Shown here one piece after another: positions 1 to 7,424 of a DNA stretch of 64,000 bases. Both the position numbers and the translations under genes were made by a program. Below the pieces are notes generated by a model. It was not told the origin of the DNA. It was given only the letters and a program-made list of their open reading frames with translations, and did no database searches. Within the stretch, counting starts at the first letter, position 1; each line of letters opens with the position of its first letter. Origin of the DNA: DASSBR01 sp035688265 (GTDB lineage Bacteria; Pseudomonadota; Gammaproteobacteria; Natronospirales; DASSBR01); assembly GCA_035688265.1 (NCBI GenBank), contig DASSNE010000056.1:9780-73779 (forward strand), given 5' to 3'.

Positions 1-147
1 TACGACAATGAATCCGGCAAGGGCGACCATCAACATGTGGCGGGAGAGGAAGTGCCATATGACTTTCGCGATCTCTCGACACTCGAGGCCGATTTCTGGC
101 GCGATGTGGAAAGCTGGAGGAATAGTGATGGAAACCGTAACCATTAG
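1..147 (+). CDS. DUF6516-like toxin, C-terminal part (5' truncated by window edge)
   Basis: The frame is open from base 1 to a TAG and encodes the last 48 residues of a protein. The visible sequence contains GKGDHQH followed by an acidic, aromatic tail (FRDLSTLEADFWRDVE), which resembles the C-terminus of DUF6516 proteins, a presumed toxin family usually encoded just upstream of a small HTH protein. The next gene starts 20 bases before this stop, so the two are translationally coupled, as in toxin-antitoxin pairs. The catalytic part lies outside the window, so activity cannot be judged. The family call rests on the tail and the partner gene. Confidence 0.6.
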   Translation, partial: YDNESGKGDHQHVAGEEVPYDFRDLSTLEADFWRDVESWRNSDGNRNH

Positions 148-469
148 CGTTTCGTCGGTTGAAGAAACGAAGCGACAACTGGCCGCCGCCTTTCGCGGCG
201 AGAAGCAAGGGAATCATATCTCGTTCGCGTCCGTCGAGCTCCTGTGGAAAGTGCTCTCCGCGAAGCGTTGGGAGTTGCTCAAGGCAATGACCGGTCAGGG
301 CCCCATGACGATTCGCGAGACCGCACGGCGGGTCGGGCGCGACGTGAAGGCGGTGCATGGCGATGTGCACGCGCTGCTGAATGCCGGCGTATTGGACAAA
401 ACCGAGGACGGCAAGATTGTTTTTCCCTACGATGCCGTGCATGTTGATTTCACCGTGAAAGCGGCCTGA
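128..469 (+). CDS. Small HTH DNA-binding protein, probable antitoxin of the upstream DUF6516-like gene
   Basis: The product has 113 residues. The ATG at 128 overlaps the preceding gene by 20 bases; longer in-frame starts would lie inside that gene. The C-terminal two thirds reads as a winged helix-turn-helix: a helix with RWELLKAMTGQGPMTIRE, then a recognition-type segment RRVGRDVKAVHGDVHALLNAG, then a wing (KTEDGKIVFPYD). This matches the HVO_A0114-type MarR-like regulators often paired with DUF6516. It would be expected to bind its own promoter and neutralise the partner; that role is inferred from the family and the overlap. Confidence 0.65.
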   Translation: METVTISVSSVEETKRQLAAAFRGEKQGNHISFASVELLWKVLSAKRWELLKAMTGQGPMTIRETARRVGRDVKAVHGDVHALLNAGVLDKTEDGKIVFPYDAVHVDFTVKAA

Positions 470-499
470 CAACCTCGTTCCCCCGAACTGGGAGTTATC

Positions 500-1663
500 A
501 TGCGCTGTCGTCTTGTTGTCATTGCCCTGCTGGGGCTCGCTTCGATGCCGGCATACGCCCAACATAAAAACCTGCGCGCCCATGGCATCGCGATCGGCGT
601 ACTCCAGCCCGGCAAGTGGAACGCGATCACGGATGTTCCCGGAGTGAAGGTGGGCCAGGTCACGCTGATCAAACGCGACAATGTCCGCACCGGCGTCACG
701 GCCATTCTGCCGCACCCCGGCAATATCTTTCAGAGCAAGGTTCCGGCTGCTGTTTACGTGGGCAACGGGTTTGGAAAGCTGACCGGCACGACGCAAATCG
801 AAGAACTCGGCAACATTGAAACGCCCATTATCCTGACCAACACCCTCAGCGTACCCACCGCCGCGGATGCGCTGATTGATTACACCTTCACCTTCTCTGC
901 AAACAACGACGTGCGATCGGTGAACCCGGTGGTCGGGGAAACCAACGACGGCTACCTGAACGATATTCGCGGCCGCCATGTCGGCAAGCAGGACGTGCTC
1001 GACGCCATCAAGGCCGCCGCCGGCGGCAAGGTCGAACAGGGCGATGTCGGCGCCGGCACCGGGACGGTCGCCTTCGGATTCAAAGGCGGCATTGGTACTT
1101 CGTCGCGAAAACTGCCCGAGAATCTGGGCGGCTACGCGGTGGGTGTGCTGGTTCAGACGAACTTCGGCGGCGCCTTGAGGATCAACGGCGTCTCGGTCGG
1201 CAAGGCGCTGCACAAATACTATTTGAGCGACAAGCTCAATTATTCGCCGGACGGCTCCTGCATGATCGTGGTAGCGACCGACGCGCCGCTCGACGCCCGC
1301 AATCTGAAACGGCTGGCGAAGCGCGCGATCCTCGGGCTCGGGCGAACGGGCGGCATCGAGTCGAATGGCAGCGGCGACTACGTGATTGCCTTTTCGACCA
1401 ATAAGGCCGTGCGCATGCCGTACCACTCGGACAGCCCCACGCGGAAAGTTACATTATTGCGGAACGACACGATGTCGCCGTTGTTCATGGCCGTGATCGA
1501 GGCCACCGAAGAGGCCATCGTCAATTCGCTGTTTCACGCCGAAACAATGACCGGCCGGGACCACCATACGGTGCCGGAACTGCCTGTCGACAAGGTGCTC
1601 AGAATCATGGCGCAGCACGGATATACTGTCTCGCGTCAGGCTGCGAAACGACCTGGATTTTGA
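500..1663 (+). CDS. P1 family (S58, DmpA-like) aminopeptidase, exported
   Basis: The 387-residue product starts with a cleavable signal peptide (hydrophobic core VVIALLGLASM, probable cut after AYA near residue 20), so it should be periplasmic. The body matches DmpA/P1 peptidases, self-processing N-terminal-nucleophile enzymes that remove N-terminal residues. The autocleavage site is visible as Gly-Ser in PDGSCMIVVATDAPL, with Ser253 as predicted nucleophile and new N-terminus of the beta chain. A GIESNGSGDYVIAFS motif downstream is also typical. GGGAG at 490-494 serves as ribosome site. The stop overlaps the TTG start of the next gene, so it leads a three-gene operon. Natural substrate is unknown. 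Confidence 0.85.
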   Translation: MRCRLVVIALLGLASMPAYAQHKNLRAHGIAIGVLQPGKWNAITDVPGVKVGQVTLIKRDNVRTGVTAILPHPGNIFQSKVPAAVYVGNGFGKLTGTTQIEELGNIETPIILTNTLSVPTAADALIDYTFTFSANNDVRSVNPVVGETNDGYLNDIRGRHVGKQDVLDAIKAAAGGKVEQGDVGAGTGTVAFGFKGGIGTSSRKLPENLGGYAVGVLVQTNFGGALRINGVSVGKALHKYYLSDKLNYSPDGSCMIVVATDAPLDARNLKRLAKRAILGLGRTGGIESNGSGDYVIAFSTNKAVRMPYHSDSPTRKVTLLRNDTMSPLFMAVIEATEEAIVNSLFHAETMTGRDHHTVPELPVDKVLRIMAQHGYTVSRQAAKRPGF

Positions 1664-2418
1664 AGTACACCGGCCAACATGTCCTAATCACCGGCGCGTC
1701 GCGCGGCATCGGCCGTGCGATTGCGATGGCGTTTGCCGCCGAAGGTGCGCGGGTGGCGGTGCATTACCGCGCCAATGCGAAAGCCGCGGACGATACGCTC
1801 GTCGCGCTGCCCGGGGGCGGGCACATCGACGTGGCGGCCGATGTGTCGGATCCGGCGGAGTGCGAGCGGCTGGTGCGCGAGACGGCCGAGCGGCTCGGCG
1901 GGCTCGATGTGCTGGTCAACAACGCCGGCATTTACGAGACGCGCCCGGTGCTCGAGCACACTTACGCGGAATGGCAGGCGTCCTGGCGCAAGACGCTGGC
2001 GACCAATCTGGATGGGCCGGCCAACCTGTGCTTCCTCGCCGCGCATTACATGGCCGCGCACGGCGGCGGGCGAATCGTCAACATTTCTTCACGCGGCGCG
2101 TTTCGCGGCGAACCGGTCGCGCCCGCGTACGGCGCGAGCAAGGCCGGATTGAACGCGCTCAGCCAGTCGCTCGCGGTGGCGCTTGCGCCGCACAACGTGT
2201 TCGTCGGCGTGGTCGCGCCGGGTTTTGTCGAAACCGACATGACCGAATCGCATTTGCACGGCCCACAGGGTGACGCGATTCGCGCACAGAGTCCGCTGAA
2301 CCGGGTGGCCGGCGCCGACGAAATCGCGAAGGCTGTGCTGTTTCTGGCCGATCCGGACCTGCCGTCCGTCACCGGCGCGATCATCGACGTGAACGGCGCG
2401 TCCTACCTGCGCTCATGA
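1660..2418 (+). CDS. SDR family oxidoreductase (FabG-like)
   Basis: The 252-residue protein has the classical short-chain dehydrogenase layout: a nucleotide-binding TGASRGIG near residues 11-18, NNAG near residue 88, a catalytic Ser in NISS and the Y-x-x-x-K pair in AYGASKAG. It should be a cytoplasmic NAD(P)(H)-dependent oxidoreductase; the substrate cannot be told from sequence. The start is a TTG overlapping the stop of the peptidase gene (TTGA), and its own stop overlaps the next start (ATGA), so the three genes are almost certainly co-translated. The C-terminus VTGAIIDVNGASYLRS is intact. Confidence 0.85.
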   Translation: MKYTGQHVLITGASRGIGRAIAMAFAAEGARVAVHYRANAKAADDTLVALPGGGHIDVAADVSDPAECERLVRETAERLGGLDVLVNNAGIYETRPVLEHTYAEWQASWRKTLATNLDGPANLCFLAAHYMAAHGGGRIVNISSRGAFRGEPVAPAYGASKAGLNALSQSLAVALAPHNVFVGVVAPGFVETDMTESHLHGPQGDAIRAQSPLNRVAGADEIAKAVLFLADPDLPSVTGAIIDVNGASYLRS

Positions 2419-3092
2419 GCGGCACGCCACTGATCCTCTCCTGGAGCGGCGGCAAGGACAGCATACTGGCGCTCGATGCGCTGCTGGCGGAAGGCGGCTG
2501 CGAAGTCGCCGGATTGCTGACGACCCTCAACCGCGCCCACGGGCGCATCAGCATGCACGGCGTGCGCGAGACGCTGCTCGACGCGCAGGCCGATGCGCTC
2601 GGCCTGCCGCTGCGCAAGGTTTATCTGCCGGAAAAGGCGAGCAACGACGACTACGCCGCCGCGATGAGCGCCGCGCTCGCGGACATCCGCGGCGACGGCG
2701 TCGACTGCGTCGCCTTCGGCGACATCTTTCTCGCCGACATTCGCGCCTACCGCGAGGCGCAGATGGCGACGGTCGACATGCGCGCGCTGTTTCCGTTATG
2801 GGGCCAATCGACGGCGACACTGGCGCAGAGGTTTATCGCGCGCGGCTTTCGGGCGATCCTCACCTGCGTCGATACCGACGCGATCAGCAGCAACTTCGCC
2901 GGCCGCACCTACGACCGGCAGCTGCTCGACGACCTGCCGTCCGGCTGCGACCCGTGCGGCGAGAACGGCGAGTTCCACACGTTCGTCTACGACGGACCGC
3001 TGTTGCGCGCACCGATCGCGGTCTCGACCGGCGAACGCGTGCTGCGCGATGCGCGCTTCAACTTCTGCGATCTCGTTGCCCGCGAAACCTGA
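2415..3092 (+). CDS. Diphthine-ammonia ligase-like ATP-pyrophosphatase (DUF71/PP-loop)
   Basis: The 225-residue protein carries the PP-loop SWSGGKDS at residues 9-16, which binds ATP in N-type ATP-pyrophosphatases, and the late motif DPCGENGEFHTFVYDGPL of the DUF71 family. The eukaryotic and archaeal member (Dph6) amidates diphthine on elongation factor 2. Bacteria have no diphthamide, so the substrate here is unknown. The length equals that of the stand-alone bacterial proteins. It is the third gene of an operon with overlapping stops and starts (P1 peptidase, SDR). Confidence 0.8.
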   Translation: MSGTPLILSWSGGKDSILALDALLAEGGCEVAGLLTTLNRAHGRISMHGVRETLLDAQADALGLPLRKVYLPEKASNDDYAAAMSAALADIRGDGVDCVAFGDIFLADIRAYREAQMATVDMRALFPLWGQSTATLAQRFIARGFRAILTCVDTDAISSNFAGRTYDRQLLDDLPSGCDPCGENGEFHTFVYDGPLLRAPIAVSTGERVLRDARFNFCDLVARET

Positions 3093-3139
3093 TTCGCCCC
3101 ATGTTGCAGATTTGGCCTGATTTGGCCATGCTTTAGCCC

Positions 3140-3553
3140 ATGAACAACAAACCGAATATCATGCTCACATCGCGCGACCTGGAACGGCTCGAAAAGCTGC
3201 TCGATTCGCTGCCCGACAACGCCTTTCCCGGCAAGGCGGCGCTCCAGGAAGAACTCGATCGCGCAGACGTGGTCGAGCCCGGCGATGTGCCGGCGACGGT
3301 CGTCACGATGAATTCGACGGTGCGATTTTCGATTCCGGACACCGGCAATGAATTTCGCCTGACGCTGGTGTACCCGAAAGACGTGGACGGCAAGGCCGAC
3401 AAGATTTCGGTGCTCGCGCCGGTCGGCAGCGCGCTGCTCGGCTTATCGGTCGGCGATGAGCTGGAATGGCCGCGACCCGGCGGCGGCATGACGCGCGTGC
3501 GGGTGGACGACATCCTCTATCAGCCGGAACGCGCCGGCGATCTGCACCGCTAA
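3140..3553 (+). CDS. rnk: Nucleoside diphosphate kinase regulator, GreA/GreB-like
   Basis: At 137 residues this matches Rnk. The N-terminal half is a short coiled-coil (LTSRDLERLEKLLDSL) and the C-terminal half is the FKBP-like GreA/GreB domain (VGSALLGLSVGDELEWPRPGG). Rnk proteins bind RNA polymerase and were first linked to nucleoside diphosphate kinase levels, but lack the long Gre coiled coil needed for transcript cleavage. The gene stands alone on the plus strand, and its stop overlaps the stop of the convergent deacetylase gene by four bases. Confidence 0.85.
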   Translation: MNNKPNIMLTSRDLERLEKLLDSLPDNAFPGKAALQEELDRADVVEPGDVPATVVTMNSTVRFSIPDTGNEFRLTLVYPKDVDGKADKISVLAPVGSALLGLSVGDELEWPRPGGGMTRVRVDDILYQPERAGDLHR

Positions 3554-4368
3554 CGCCCGGCGGCCAGCAACTCCGGCACCGTCACGCATTCAAATCCCCG
3601 TTCCCGCAATCCGCGCGCGATCAGGCGCACGGCCTCGGCGCAGTGCGGCCGGTGCCGGCCCGGCAGGTCGTGGCCGTCGTGCAGCAGGATGATGTCGCCG
3701 CCGCGCACGCGCGAAAGCACCCGCCGGGCGATGCTTTCCGGATCGCCCAGGCGCGTGTCGCGGCTGTGCAGCGACCAGGCAACGATCTTCACGTTGCGCC
3801 GCCACGCGGCACGTGCGAGACCGCCGCTTTTCAAGCCCACCGGCGGGCGATAGAGGATCGGCTGGGCCGCGCCTGCGACCGCACAAACCGCCTGCTGACA
3901 GCGATCGATTTCGTCCAGGTGCGACCGCGCCCCGTGAAAATTCTGCCAGCGCGAATGCCGCCACGAATGATTGCCAAGCGCATGGCCGGCGGCGGCGATC
4001 CGCCGCGCCAGTTCGGGCTGCGCGGCCAGCGCCTTGCCGATAACGAAAAATGTCGCCCTGGCCTGCGTCTCGGCGAGCGCATCCAGCACCGCGGGCGTCG
4101 TGGCCGGATCGGGGCCGTCGTCAAAGGTGAGCGCGACGCGCCGGTCGCCGCGCGGCCCGTGGCGGACCGTCGGGTAGAACAGGCTGGAGCCCGGGCGCGC
4201 GATGCCGTCCGCGACCAGCGCCGTCAGCGCCAGTGCCACCGCGCCCAGCGCGACCGGCGGCCACGCAAACGTCGCGATGCCGAATGCGGCAACAACGATG
4301 TACGCCAGGCAGAGGTGGTGCAGGTTGCAACGGCACGTGGCCCCCCACATCTTCGGCTGTATAATCAT
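3550..4368 (-). CDS. Polysaccharide deacetylase family protein (NodB domain)
   Basis: The 272-residue protein starts with two hydrophobic stretches (residues about 18-60), so it is likely anchored in the inner membrane, followed by a carbohydrate esterase 4 domain. Motif 1 is TFDDGPDP near residue 80 with the catalytic base and metal Asp. The metal-binding HS..H motif appears as GNHSWRHSRW, and the late motif IILLHDG is present. Such enzymes remove N- or O-acetyl groups from glycans; the substrate is not evident. It is transcribed toward rnk and away from the polyene-like operon starting at 4429, with a short divergent gap between. Confidence 0.8.
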   Translation of the reverse strand: MIIQPKMWGATCRCNLHHLCLAYIVVAAFGIATFAWPPVALGAVALALTALVADGIARPGSSLFYPTVRHGPRGDRRVALTFDDGPDPATTPAVLDALAETQARATFFVIGKALAAQPELARRIAAAGHALGNHSWRHSRWQNFHGARSHLDEIDRCQQAVCAVAGAAQPILYRPPVGLKSGGLARAAWRRNVKIVAWSLHSRDTRLGDPESIARRVLSRVRGGDIILLHDGHDLPGRHRPHCAEAVRLIARGLRERGFECVTVPELLAAGR

Positions 4369-4428
4369 CGGGATGCGCTCTTCTTCCTGCCAACAGGATC
4401 ATATCGCATCGACCGCCGGGAGGTTCGG

Positions 4429-5013
4429 GTGACGCCGAAAACGGTCAAATTTATCGTCGCCGGCGTGCTGCTGGTGTATCCGCTCGCGATCTGGATCGCC
4501 GACGGCCATTTGAGCCCCAGTGAACTGCTGGCCGGGCTGATGCTGCTGCTGGCGGCGCGCTCGCTGACGGCGGCCTGGATTCACCAAGGCCGCCGGTCCG
4601 CCTACATCGGCGCGGCGGCCATGCTGGTCGCCGGCGCAGCGCTGGTGCTGGTGTGGCTGCCGGGCTTGCGCATCGAATGGCTGCGCTTCTATCCGATGCT
4701 GTTCAGCCTCGCGGCATTCGCGGTGTTCTTCCGCTCGCTGTTCACCGGCATGCCGCTGATCGAGCGCTTCGCGCGCGTGTTCCACCCCGACCTGCCGCCC
4801 GAGGGCGTGCGCTACGTCCGTCGCGTCACGTGGTTCTGGAGCGGCGTGCTGCTGGCCAACGCGCTGATCTCCTTCTACACCGCCGTCGCGCTGCCGCTTG
4901 CGGCCTGGTCGCTGTACAACGGCGCGATCGTGTACATCGCATTCGGCGGCGTGTTCGTCGGCGAATACCTCGTCCGCACGCACCTGCGACGCAAGTGGAT
5001 GGCCGCGGCATGA
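4429..5013 (+). CDS. COG4648-type inner-membrane protein, first gene of aryl-polyene-like operon
   Basis: This 194-residue protein has about five or six hydrophobic segments, beginning FIVAGVLLVYPLAIWIA. The GTG at 4429 is chosen because it immediately precedes the first membrane helix and AGG at 4421-4423 provides a ribosome site; the open frame upstream is antisense to the deacetylase. Proteins of this COG4648 type are found in aryl polyene and xanthomonadin-like clusters, where their role is not defined. The stop overlaps the next start (ATGA), so it is coupled to the glycosyltransferase-acyltransferase gene. Confidence 0.7.
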   Translation: MTPKTVKFIVAGVLLVYPLAIWIADGHLSPSELLAGLMLLLAARSLTAAWIHQGRRSAYIGAAAMLVAGAALVLVWLPGLRIEWLRFYPMLFSLAAFAVFFRSLFTGMPLIERFARVFHPDLPPEGVRYVRRVTWFWSGVLLANALISFYTAVALPLAAWSLYNGAIVYIAFGGVFVGEYLVRTHLRRKWMAAA

Positions 5014-6713
5014 CCTTCAACCCCTGCGCCGTCATTCCGGTTTTCAACCATCATGCCTGCCTCGGGCGCATCGCCGCGGCGATGGCCGCCCACGCGCTGC
5101 CGGTGATTTTCGTCGATGACGGCAGCGATGCGACGACCAAGCGGACGCTGGCGGAACTCGCCGCAACCGATCCGAATGTCGAATACATGACGCTGCCGCA
5201 CAACCAGGGCAAGGGCGCGGCGTGCCTCGCGGGCATGGCGCATGCCGCCGAGCGCGGCTTTACCCACGCGCTGCAGGTCGATGCGGACGGTCAGCACGAC
5301 CTCGACGACGTGGCGAAGCTGCTCGCCGTCGCCGCGGCGCATCCCGATTATCTGGTCTCCGGCGAACCGCGCTACGATGAGTCGGTGCCGCCGGTGCGGT
5401 TTTACTGCCGCTACCTGACACACGGCTTCATCTGGCTCGTGACGCTGTCGTTCCGGCTGCACGATTCGATGTGCGGCTTCCGCGTCTACCCGCTCGCGCC
5501 CAGTCTCGCGCTCGCGCGCCGCGTGCGCATCGGCCGCTACATGGATTTCGACACCGATATCATGGCGCGCCTGTACTGGGCCGGCACCGAAAGCCTGTTT
5601 GTCCCGACGCGGGTGCGCTACCCGGCCGACGGCATCTCGCATTACCGGATGTTCGCGGACAACGTGCGCATGACGTGGCTGATCATCCGCCTGCTGTTCG
5701 GCCTGCCGCTACGCGCGCCGAAGCTGCTGTATCGCAACCTGACGCGCGCGCGTCACTGGGCACGCATCGCCGAGGGCGGCACGCTGACGGGACTGCGCCT
5801 GGTCGCCCTGCTCGACCGCACGCTGGGCGATGCGGTTGTGCAGGTCCTCCTGTACCCGATCACCGCGTGGTACTTCGCCACCAGCGGCCGGGCGCGCCGG
5901 GCGTCACGCCGGTTTCTCGCCGCCGCCGGCGTGGCGCCGACGCTGGCCAACCGGTTTCGGCATTTCATGCACTACTCGCGCGCGATCCGCGACAAGTTTT
6001 GCGCCTGGTACGCGCCGAGCCGCATCACTATCGACGCGAGCGAATGCGGTCCGCTGCTGGACGCCGCTGACGAGGGTCGCGGGCTGCTGCTCCTGACCGC
6101 GCACATGGGCAACGCGGAAGTGGCGCGCGCGCTGGCCGGCCGCGTGCCGGGGCTGCGCATCAACGCGCTGGTGCACACCCGCAATGCGCGCAAGATCGAT
6201 GCGCTGCTGACCGAAGCCAGCGGCGACTACCCGCTCGACCTGCTGGAAGTCACCGACTTCGGTCCCGACACCGTCCTGCTGCTGCGCGAGAAAATCGCCC
6301 GCGGCGAAACCGTGGTGATCGTCGGCGACCGCACGCCGGTCGGTGGCGACGGCGCCGTCGCGCAGGTCGATTTCCTCGGCCGGCCGGCACCGTTCGCGAT
6401 CGGCCCCTACGTGCTCGCGCACGTGCTGGAATGCCCGGTTTACCTGTTCCTGTGCCTGCGCGAAGGTCGCGGTTACAAGGTCCACCTGGAACCATTCGCC
6501 GAACGCATCCGCCTGCCGCGCGACGGCCGCGGCGTCGGGGCCGCCGGCTGGGCCGAACGCTATGCGCGGCGGCTGGCCGACTACGCGCGGCGCTACCCGC
6601 TTCAGTGGTACAACTTCCATGACATCTGGCGTGACGGCGCGCCCGCGTCGCGGCCGCAGACGACGCGGCGGCGCACGACGCGACGTAGCGACGCCGCGAC
6701 ATCGAAGGGCTGA
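5010..6713 (+). CDS. Fused family 2 glycosyltransferase and LpxL-type acyltransferase
   Basis: The 567-residue product contains two domains. Residues 1-240 form a GT2 domain with the nucleotide-sugar fold (CAVIPVFNHHACL, VIFVDDGSD) and VDADGQHD as DxD-like metal site. After a linker of roughly 60 residues, the C-terminal domain resembles lysophospholipid/LPS acyltransferases: TAHMGNAEVAR carries the H-x4-E catalytic motif near residue 365, followed by VIVGDRTPVGG. This fusion is characteristic of aryl polyene clusters, where it is thought to attach the polyene to a membrane carrier. Here the usual ligase and dehydratase genes between it and the COG4648 gene are absent. The C-terminus ends in a basic Arg/Thr tail. 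Confidence 0.8.
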   Translation: MTFNPCAVIPVFNHHACLGRIAAAMAAHALPVIFVDDGSDATTKRTLAELAATDPNVEYMTLPHNQGKGAACLAGMAHAAERGFTHALQVDADGQHDLDDVAKLLAVAAAHPDYLVSGEPRYDESVPPVRFYCRYLTHGFIWLVTLSFRLHDSMCGFRVYPLAPSLALARRVRIGRYMDFDTDIMARLYWAGTESLFVPTRVRYPADGISHYRMFADNVRMTWLIIRLLFGLPLRAPKLLYRNLTRARHWARIAEGGTLTGLRLVALLDRTLGDAVVQVLLYPITAWYFATSGRARRASRRFLAAAGVAPTLANRFRHFMHYSRAIRDKFCAWYAPSRITIDASECGPLLDAADEGRGLLLLTAHMGNAEVARALAGRVPGLRINALVHTRNARKIDALLTEASGDYPLDLLEVTDFGPDTVLLLREKIARGETVVIVGDRTPVGGDGAVAQVDFLGRPAPFAIGPYVLAHVLECPVYLFLCLREGRGYKVHLEPFAERIRLPRDGRGVGAAGWAERYARRLADYARRYPLQWYNFHDIWRDGAPASRPQTTRRRTTRRSDAATSKG

Positions 6714-6735
6714 TGTAATGGACAGACATCATTTA

Positions 6736-6862
6736 TCGTCGTTCCTGCGGAGGCAGGAACCCAGTCAGATCATCCGTGCGAAACACAGGGATCAATATGT
6801 TTCGAGTGCTTCGCACAATTATTGGACTGGATACCAGCCTTCGCTGGTATGACGGACTGCAA
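6736..6862 (+). repeat. Pair of REP-like palindromes in inverted orientation
   Basis: The only sizeable gap in the polyene-like operon holds two small palindromes, GTTCCTGCGGAGGCAGGAAC at 6741-6760 and ATACCAGCCTTCGCTGGTAT at 6831-6850. The flanking bases (CGTC and CCAGTC on the left, GACTGG and GACG on the right) make the two units inverted copies of each other. A further inverted pair GTGCGAA/TTCGCAC lies between them. The sequence is of the widespread repeat class that reads VIPAKAGIQ when translated. It may act as a stem-loop in the operon mRNA. No gene is visible in 6714-6875. Confidence 0.75.
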
Positions 6863-6875
6863 AACGCTCGAGTAA

Positions 6876-7424
6876 ATGTCATTCATGAAATACGCTCGCC
6901 TTGTGTTCATCGTTCTATCGCTGGGTACAGCAGCCGCGGCAGCGCCCGCCGCCAACTTCGCCGCCACCTTCGTGCAGACGCGCACGCTGCCCGGCTTCGA
7001 CACGCCGATCGTAAGCCACGGCCTGATGCGTGTCGACCCGCACGGCTTTTATTGGGAAATCAAGTCGCCATATCACTACGTGTTCGCGATGCACGACGGC
7101 CACGTGCACGAAGAGCTGCCGGACGGCACGAAGCGTCAACTCGATCCCGACCAGAAGCCGTGGCTCGCGGCGGTCGAGCATATTTTCGTCAGCGCGCTGT
7201 CGGGCGATCGCTCGCAGTTGCAGCGCTATTTCAACGTCAAGGCGGAGCCGATAAACACTGGTACGCACGTCACGTTGACGCCCAAGCCCGGCGCGCTGGC
7301 GAAGGTGATCGAGCGGATTGAAGTGACCGAGTCCGCGCCGGGCCATCCCGAGCGGCTGCAAATCAGGGAGAAGTCGGGGGCACGCATGGATATTCGCTTT
7401 ACGCCCGTTGCCGCGCAACCGTGA
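6876..7424 (+). CDS. LolA-like outer-membrane lipoprotein carrier, aryl-polyene type
   Basis: The 182-residue protein has a signal peptide (YARLVFIVLSLGTAAAAAPA) and a LolA-like fold pattern: an N-terminal ANFAATFVQTRTLPGF strand, SHGLMRVDPHGFYWEIKSPY, and late FTPV. General LolA moves lipoproteins across the periplasm. This subclass occurs inside aryl polyene clusters beside an MMPL exporter and presumably helps carry the lipid-linked product to the outer membrane. The stop overlaps the GTG start of the MMPL gene, so the two are coupled. The alternative ATG at 6885 (MKYAR) would give an almost identical protein. Confidence 0.7.
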   Translation: MSFMKYARLVFIVLSLGTAAAAAPAANFAATFVQTRTLPGFDTPIVSHGLMRVDPHGFYWEIKSPYHYVFAMHDGHVHEELPDGTKRQLDPDQKPWLAAVEHIFVSALSGDRSQLQRYFNVKAEPINTGTHVTLTPKPGALAKVIERIEVTESAPGHPERLQIREKSGARMDIRFTPVAAQP

